This document shows, one piece after another, positions 25,301 to 34,300 of a DNA stretch of 34,668 nucleotides (positions within the stretch are counted from its first letter, which is position 1; each line of letters opens with the position of its first letter). The notes beneath the pieces are model-generated. The model made no database searches. It had not been told where the DNA came from and worked only from the letters and a program-made list of their open reading frames with translations. Where the stretch lies: contig NZ_ANOG01000333.1 in NCBI RefSeq assembly GCF_000346295.1, positions 1 to 34,668 on the forward strand, given 5' to 3'. A program made the position numbers and the translations under genes. The stretch is from Rhodopirellula maiorica SM1. GTDB lineage: Bacteria > Planctomycetota > Planctomycetia > Pirellulales > Pirellulaceae.

Positions 25301-28300
25301 ATCGTTGTTCACAAGGTTCCCAAACGCATCGTATTCAACAACCTCGTCGACGAGTAGTTCACGAGGGAAGGCAACGGGATTGTCGTTGATGGGTTCGACA
25401 AAAATGGTCACCACCGCAGTGTCCGTCAATGCGGCGAGCGGGCGGTTGCCACTGACGTCCTCGTTGATTCCGGCATCTTCCGCGGTGTAAGTAAACGTAT
25501 CCTCACCGTAGAAATTGTCGGGTGCTCGGTAGGTGAACGTGCCGTCGTTGTTGAACGTGACCGTTCCGCCCAGTGCCGTAGTCAAAACGGTCCCAGGATC
25601 GGGAATCACCAACGCACCATCGTTCAGATCGGCAAGTTCGTCTGCCGCCGTCGGTCGAGCGTTGACATCGTTCGACAGTAGGAAGTCAATTGGAATGGTT
25701 AGCGATTGATCCTCGGTCGGAACCGGCAACGTTGAACCGGCCCAGTACGCCATCCATCGTGCCGACGTCCTGCTGATCACGTCGTCATTGGCGATCGGAT
25801 CATCGTTTTGCGGCCGCACGTCAAACGAGATCTTCGCGGTGTGGGTCAGTCGTCCGTTGACAGGATCGAGGACGCCAATTTCATCATCGGCCCCTCCGTC
25901 GCCAAGCACGTTCGGGTCATCCGATTTACCATCATCGCTGATCGTGTAGGTGATTTCGTCGAGAATCGGCGAATCGGTTGGCAATCGAAGGTTATCGCGA
26001 TTGAGATCCGCGTTGGCTTGGTAGTCGAAACTGACCAAAAAAATATTCGCCGGATCTGACGTATCGAACGTCGCCGACAAAATTTGTCCTCGCGACGTGG
26101 CGATCGGGAAATCACCAATCGGCGTGGTGGAATCAATTGTGGTGGCCCCCACGTGCAGCGCCACAACGTGCAACACTTGCCCTGATTCATCCCATGGGGA
26201 TGCGGGTGCTCCGGCTGGATACGATGGCACATCATCAGCCGTCGCGTTGGCCAACAATTCCGACTCCGTAACGGTTCGCACCGTATCTTCGAGTAGCACG
26301 ACCGTTTGATCTGCCGCTCGGGGTGTGTCATTGACCGGTTGGACCTCGATGATCACCGTCGCATACAGCGTCGACGGCAACGCCGTATCGATCGCACTTT
26401 GCTGCGTTGCTAGCCGATAGGTGAACGTATCGATCCCGACAAAATCGGGATCGGGTGTGTAAACAAAGTCACCAGTTGCCGAATCAAGCACCAAGGTGCC
26501 GTTGGAAACATCTTGATCGAGCACCACGGTAACGGGTGAGAAAACCAGCGGGCTGATTGTATCGTTATCGAGCACCGATGGAATGATGTCGGGTGCATCG
26601 TTCGTATCAAGCGTACTGTCTTCGTTGATCGTGTAGTGTGTCGATGGTGATGTTGGATCATCCACTGGCACAGGCAGAGGCACATTGTGAATCTGCACTT
26701 GATAGTCTTCGACTTCACCGCCGACGGCCAAGCCAGTGGGTTGCAAGCCGCCTTCGGGTGAAATTCGGAATCGAGCCCAGGTCAGCTTATCGGTCGTACC
26801 GGCCGGGGTGATGACGTTAAAGATCGTTGGATTCGCAGCATCGCTGATCAACACATTGTCGATCACTTTTTCCAGTGTGGGATGGAAGACGCCGTTTCCG
26901 TCAAAGTCAATCCACGCACTGACATAGCCCGTCCCCGTCACGCTGACCGGAATCTGAGCGCCGGTTGGATCTTGAGGATTCAAGAACCCGAGAATGTCCT
27001 CTTTGTTCGTTGTGGTGCCCGTCACTCCAGGTTTCAGGAACACGATGTAGTCGGTGGTCCCATCGTTATAGACACCGACGTTGACACCGTCTTCGTCGTC
27101 GCGATTGAAGATCTCGATCGTATCGGAGCTTCCCGCAACGGCTTGTACGACCAAGGAGTCGCCCGCCGCGTTCATTTCCGCATTGATTTTGGCGATCAGC
27201 TTGGTGGCGATTTGAGCGGCGGTATCACTTGTCGCAAACCGAACCGGAATATTCCCAACGCCTGGAGCGATACCGGTTGGAACGAGTTCGAACTGTTTGG
27301 CGACGCGACCGATATCGATCGAGATCACATCTCCGGCTGCTGGCGGAATGGCAAGCGAATCGATGCGGATGGTGGTCCCGCCGGCGGCAGTCGCATGCGG
27401 TTGGATGTCAAAGATCGCCGAGGCACTTGGTGAAGTCGCGACGACGGTCGCAGGCGTATCATCGAGTCCGCCGGTGAGCAGGGCGGAATCATCTTCCGAA
27501 TCGACGTAGCTGCCCAATCGTGGCGATGCATTATTGATGATCGCGTGCCGAGCACCATCATTGCCCAACAGCGTGCCATACACATTCAAGCTGCCGGACA
27601 ATTTGGCATCGCCAAAGTCCAAAGGCACCTCAGGCAGAATGATCGTGAACTTCGTCGTCCCATCAGCCTGGTTGTCTCGCAACGCATTGCCGGCATTATC
27701 GCCGATCACGTTGTTGTCAAACGTGATTTCGTAAACACCCGCTGGTTCCCAAAGGCTCGAAAACGGCGTCAGCCGTAATTCACCAGTCAGCTCGTTGTAA
27801 CCGAGCGTAAAGTCAACACCCTCGGTGAGCGTGATATTGTTTCGGCGAACGGTAATGGTCGCTGGATTGACCGATGCTGGGTTGATCCCGGTCCCTTCAA
27901 ACGGTGCGTTGGGGCCCGCACCATCATTCAGCAAGAATACAAATGAATCCGCAATAGGATCACTCAAATGCACGACCGTTAGATTCGGGTCGCGATCCTC
28001 ACGAAGCGTATTGGCATAATCGATTGGATTTAAGAGCACGACAAACGGCTGCTCGAGGTCCGAGCGGTCGACCGCGCCACGATCGACGAACACATTCGAA
28101 CCACCTCCACCAGGATTGTTTGATGAGTTGATTCGCAACTGACCAAAGACATCCAATTCGGGAGCATCGATGGTGGAAATTGCGATGCCAAGCTCGGTTT
28201 TAAATGTGACATAGTCAAAACGGTCTTCGAGCTGGTTCAGCGAGCTGTCGAGCGCTGAGGATGATTCGACTAGGTAGTAATTGTCATTGGCAGCATCGAC

Positions 28301-31300
28301 GAACAACGGAGTTCCCGCAGCCTGCACGATCGCATCCGTTCCGGTAGGCCCATTGGTGCCATTTTCTTGGAAATAATTCGAACGAATCACGAGCGGTTGG
28401 CTCGTATTGTCACGAATCCCCGTGCCAAAGTTCGTAATGATATTGTTCATCAATGTCGGACTTGAATTGTCCGTGATATCGAATCCGATCCCTCCGCTGC
28501 CATCGCCAACGAGCGTATTGTTGACGAAGCGGCCGAACGGAACGGGACGACTTGGGTTGGCACTCGCTTCCCCGGCAAATCGAATCGCGGAATCGCCCAC
28601 GATGACGTTGTTTTGAACGACGATTCCAGGGACCAGACGATCAAGATCGACTTGTGGGAAATTGATGGTCGATCCGGGGTGTGGCATCCCACCATTAACT
28701 TGTTCCGTCCCCGGCTGAACATTGATTCCGAGCGTGCCTGAGTCACGGATCACATTCGAATCGACGATGAACATACCTTGGGCGCGTTCACGGTTTTTGT
28801 CACCCAGCAGTCCGGTGCCGCCTTGTAATACATTGATGTCATCGATGAACGCGACATCGGTTGCCGAATTGACGGGGGTGCCATCGGCGGATGCAAACAC
28901 CCAAGTAAACACTGTATTGGTGGGATCGGTGAACGGGAAACTTACAACACGATATCCCGAGTCGCCGGTTGCAAACGATGTATCTGCGTTTCCTCCGGAT
29001 TCGTCACCGCCGGTTGGTAACAACGCTTGCGGACGATCATTGATGAAGAATCGCAAACCATTGTCGCCATTCGGACTTGATGTGCGGTACGCAAATTGTA
29101 TTACGCCGGCACCTGCTGCAACGCCGCCCAACTGAAGCGGAGTCGCTTGATAGATGCTGGCGGGCAACACACTCAACGAACCTGACTTTAAACTTTGAGT
29201 GCCGGTAAACGGTTGGTCTGTCGACGTTGCCCACGGCGAGATTGCAATTGCGGGGATCGTCTGACCTTGAATCTCGATATCCGTAGGCGTCCAAATAAAG
29301 CTTCCGTCCGCGGGCTCAAATGCGGTGGTCGCCGTCGACGCGACATCAAGCGTATGGTTGTCGTTAGTATCGAACGTGGTGCCGACGATGATAGGCGACT
29401 GTGTCGCATCAGGCAAAAATGCGTATTCACCCGAGCGTCGAATTTCCAACTGGTAGGGTCCCGACAAAATATCGGGACGTGCGGACGGGTTATTATCGTT
29501 GGTTCGTCCACTATCTAGATTCGTGATGCCACGATCGGTGTTACTGGCTGGCCCGGTCACCATTTCACCACGTTCTGCGAACCCGACGATGATATCGTCG
29601 ATGTAGAACCCTTCGTATAGGTTGTCCTGACTTCGGATGGAACGCGTGCCGTTTCGGAACTCACCAAACGTCGAATCGGTGCCACCGAGTGACGAATCGT
29701 CCATTGCTCCGGCAGTGCTAAAGTCGACTCGAATCTGGATATTCGGTTCACCGGCAAAGGTCGACATGTCAACCCGCGCCTGACGCCAATTCCCGGAGTT
29801 ATCGAACAACTCTTGAACTATTTGATGATTCTCGGCACGCGGCGCATCTGCATTTAATCCGGCATCCGACAAATGCGAAAGGAAGCCAGGCAACTCGGCG
29901 AAAGGTCCGCCCGTGTTCGCCGCACTGAGTTCGGAATTATTGGTCGCCACCAATTCCCAGGTAACACCACCGTCGCGGGATGCAAAGACGCGTGCACTAT
30001 CGCGGAACGGATCGGTGCCGTCGTTGTTGTTGCTGGATCCGTCATCACCTTCGGTTTCCAAGAAGTAATTGAAGTACAACGTGGGCCGATCCTTTGCGTC
30101 AGCACCGGCAAGTGAAAAATCACTCGAAACCAAACTTCCCAGCCCGCCACCGGGGAAGTTGTATGAGTTGCGAATGTCGGTGTTGCTGCTAAGGTCAGCG
30201 TGCTGGACCGTCGTGCGAATGCCCAATTGAGCGTTGGTTCCCGCACGATAATTGATATAGCTATCGCTGTTGCTGGTGGGATTTTGTACCCATTGCTCGA
30301 AACCAAAATGGAAACTCAATCCGCCATTGGCCTCGTTGACGTTGCGATCGTCACCGGCGTCTCCGGGATTCGAAATCGTATAGTCTTCGTTTGCAGGATT
30401 ACGACTATTGTCATTGGCGTTATTGACGCCATGACCAGCATCGTCGGCCCGTTTGGTCGTGGGATGCCAAAGGTTGAAATCCAAGGGTGAAAATGCAATG
30501 CCCGTTGGAGTTCCTGCCATTGCAGTCACACGACTGACAAAATCATCAGGTACTCCATCGCCTTTCGTACCATCAATCACGACGTTGGCCGTTCCACCAC
30601 TCATTTGGAAGTTGTCCACCTCCATCACGATCTGATCCGTACCCCCCAAGGCGTTCGTAAATTGAACCACGACGCCAGCGCCTTGCAGATCGCCACTGAC
30701 ACGAACGTCATTGTTCCCGATTGTCAACAGCCCCACGATCGCGTCTCGAACACTCAGTACACCGTCGACGTCGGTTACGTGCGTAACCGATACGGGACCT
30801 CCGTCAATGTCGGTCGCGGTTGTTCCCATGATCGAGTCACCATCAATGATTTGAGTGATAACCACATTTGGATTGGTTCCGCCCGTAAACGAATTGGCTC
30901 GGGTGATATTACCAATATTGGTATCCTCAAGTGCTCCGTTGAACTCGATCGTAAAGGTGGCGCCTGGTAAATTCCCGCCACCGGTAACGGTCACATTTCC
31001 TACGCCGATAGTACCGATACCCTCTAGCGCAGTCTGCACTGCCGCAGCATTGGCATTCCAGTTAATATTCCCCGTTGTACCATGTCCAGGAACGCTGAGC
31101 GTGAACGTTCCTCCGGTCGGCCCGCCGTTGATCGATAATTGCTGACGTTCGTTGTTGACTAGTCTGTCATTGACCACGGTGATCTGCGGCAGAATGTTCT
31201 GGCTGCCGAGAGTATTGGTGAATTCAACTTGAATCGGCGTCCCCGGAAGCGGTCCGCCCGTCACAACGACGTTGCCGGGGCCGATGTTGGCAAGCAATTC

Positions 31301-34300
31301 AAGCTCAGCTTGAATCTCCGCAGGAGTCGCATTGAAATTGAGATCGCCTGTGGTTTCACCATCGTATTGAAGTTGGAACGCGCCACCAACGATCAACGAA
31401 TCCAACGTAATCGACTGGACCTCGTTTTTCTCAAGCCCCGAGGTGTCCGAGGTCAGTTCCACCAAGTCCTTCTTGCCCAAGTTGTTGGTGAATTCGATCG
31501 TTACCGTACCACTTGCGTCACCAGTAAGCGGCCCATCGTAGATCGACACGGTGATATCGCCGGATGCAATGGACGGTAGAGCGTGAAGTGCACTGGCAAC
31601 CTGCGCCGCCGTGGCATCGTAGGCAATCGGTGCGGTGGTTTCGATATACCGAACGACTTCGTCCGCATTGTGAGGTACGCGGTCGGTGCCGTTGATTCCA
31701 CGAATCACATTGAATTGATTGCCCGTCCGACTGATAACTCGAAGATCTTCATCCCCGATGCGGATATTGAACGGAGTCGTCGTTGGAAACGGAGCGTCCG
31801 TTTCCACCGTCAACGTATCGCTGACAACCGTGGCCACTTGCGGCACGTAGTGAATGTCAATTGCAGTTTTATTGCGGCCTCGCACCACCGTCAACGTGTT
31901 CGTGCCGAGATCGACATTGGTAACCAACATCTCTTCACGGTCGACTCGAATCGTAAACGGAGTCGCCGGGAAAACCGAAGCATCGAACACCTCTAAACTA
32001 GTTGCAAATTGGCTGGCACCAATTTGAGACGTCAGCGCACTCGAACTTTGCGTCAGCACTTCGACCAAACCACCGATCTGGTGCGATGTTGCCGAAGTGC
32101 CGAGTTCACCTCGCGACACAGTAAGTTGGTCAACAACAAGGTCCACCGCTGAAACGAACATCACTTCGTCATCGATGCGAATGCTAAACGGTGCAGCGGG
32201 GAACTCCGATGCATCCACCACACTTAACGTCGTCGAGGCGTTATCAATGCCAACAAACCCCGTCCCAAAGACGGGAATCACACGAACAGGGCTTCCGAGA
32301 TCGTGCGTCGTTGCTACCGTTCCGTTCTGAGCTCGCGTCACCGCTAGCCGATTTAGCGTTGTGTCAACGCTGGTAACCAACAACTCTTCGTTCTCGATTT
32401 GAATTGTAAAGGGAACAGCAGTAGGAAAGATATCTGCATCAATCACTTCGATCGTTGTCGCGGCAGCCGTAATACTGGCTCCCGTTGTGACACCCGCAAC
32501 CGGCAGCACACGAACCTGAGTCCCAATGTTGTGATTAGCAATCGCGGTTCCGTTTTGAGCTCGGATGACCGTCAACTCATTCGTAACCAAGTCAACCGCA
32601 GTCACCTCTAATTCTTCGCTACCGATAAGAATCGAAAAGTTGGTGTCCGGATAAATCGACGCGTCGACCACACGCAACGTCGTGCTGGCCGGATTGTTAT
32701 CCAGCCCAACCACCGGGGCTCCACTCACTGGAACGACTTGGACTTGGCTACCCGCAAGGTGGCTCGTCGCGGTCGTACCATTCTCAGCACGGGATATCGT
32801 GAATTCATTGGCTGGCAAATTCACGGCGCTCACCAACATCTCCTCACCGTTCACCCGAATTGGGAATGGAGCGGACGGAAAAAGGCTGGCATCATCGACT
32901 TCGAGAATCAGCGCCGTTGGACTGATGTCAAGGGCCAATGGTGAGCTGATGCTCAGATTGCTACTGGCACTCAATAGATCCGTGACTGTCAACGCCGAAC
33001 TCGCCGTCGCCGACATCGGTGTTGTCAACAGCGACGTCGTTACTTCGGCCACCGTTGCCGTATCAGGGTGCGTCGTCGGAATCGTATTATGAATCCCGCG
33101 TGTCACGGTGAACGCATTCCCTACCTGTGAGGTCACCAACATCTGCTCATTTTGAACCTGAATCACGAACGGTGTCGCTGGCCATTGCTCGGTGAACGCT
33201 TGATCCGAAACATTTTGAACTTGAATCGTTTGGGACGTTCCTGGGGCAGGCGCTGTCAGAATGGGTTGCAAGAGCGCGCTGACGGCGCCTTGATTTTTCT
33301 CAAACGACAACGTGAAGTCACCTGAATAGGCATCCGTTGAAATGGTCTGCTCTTCATTCACGCTGGACGTATACGGTGCGTCGGCCTTGATTGGCTCGGT
33401 TGTCTGACGTGTCACTCCGTTATCAAAGGTCAACGTAAAGAAGCTATCCCCCGATGGCGTCCCGCTTACGGTTACCAACTGAGAACTGTTGTTCGATTCA
33501 AAGGCGTAGACAGGTTCGCCCGCCGAATCCAACGCAACCACTTCACCACTGCTGGTAACGGCAAACAATGTATTGGCGTAGGCGCCGTCGTTGACGTTTT
33601 GAGGGCCGAGTGCGAGTCCTTGGAAGCTGAAGGGATTACCTGACGAGTCAAAGATTTCCTTGCGATTGATCACCAAGCCGTTGTCCGGGTTAATCTCAAG
33701 GAACTCTCCTGCACTGGTAACGCCAAAGAGGTTGCCGTTACTGAGGAAATTGTCGAAAGAGAGTCCAGTGACGCGGCCCGAAATCGGGCCAATCGCTCCG
33801 TCGTCGCCCCCCAGCAAAGGAATCGTTGAAATCGTGCCATCGGGGAGGAAGTTTCGACCATTCGTACCCGTATTTCCGCTCGTAATCACTGCTGTGATCA
33901 GCTCGCGAGCATTCACATGATTGTTGATTGCGTCAACGATGGCACCCGCAGTGGGACCACCGTTTATGGCGCCGTTGTTGTCGCGGGTGTAGCGAATCCG
34001 CAAATTAATCACCGGATTCGTTGCAGCGGGGTTGGAGGCACTCGTAACCGTTGCACCGGCACCGCTGTTGACTTGATCATAGGTCACTATGACAGAGACA
34101 TCGTTACCACGTTTCCCCGGCAATTTGGAGCGAAATTCGATCGTGGTGGAATTCACCGGATTGGACGAATCACGCACCAAGAACGTCTCGGACGCATTGA
34201 TCACGCCTGGACTTTGAATATGTCCCAAATAGCCATACTTTGGCTGCCCTCCCGATGCATTTCGCGGTGACGCATCACCGTTTTCACGTGCGCGATACAA

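Noticed and set aside
31640-33240. Possible CRISPR or DNA-level satellite because of the tandem repeats
   Set aside because: The repeats are conserved at protein level with diverged DNA and variable lengths. There are no short identical repeats with spacers.
19650-34270. Many plus-strand open frames of 60-230 codons opposite the giant gene (for example 20006-20611, 20642-21340, 23930-24625)
   Set aside because: They lie antisense to a continuous, domain-rich reading frame, have Arg/Ser/His-rich compositions typical of frame shadows, lack recognisable motifs and have no consistent ribosome sites.
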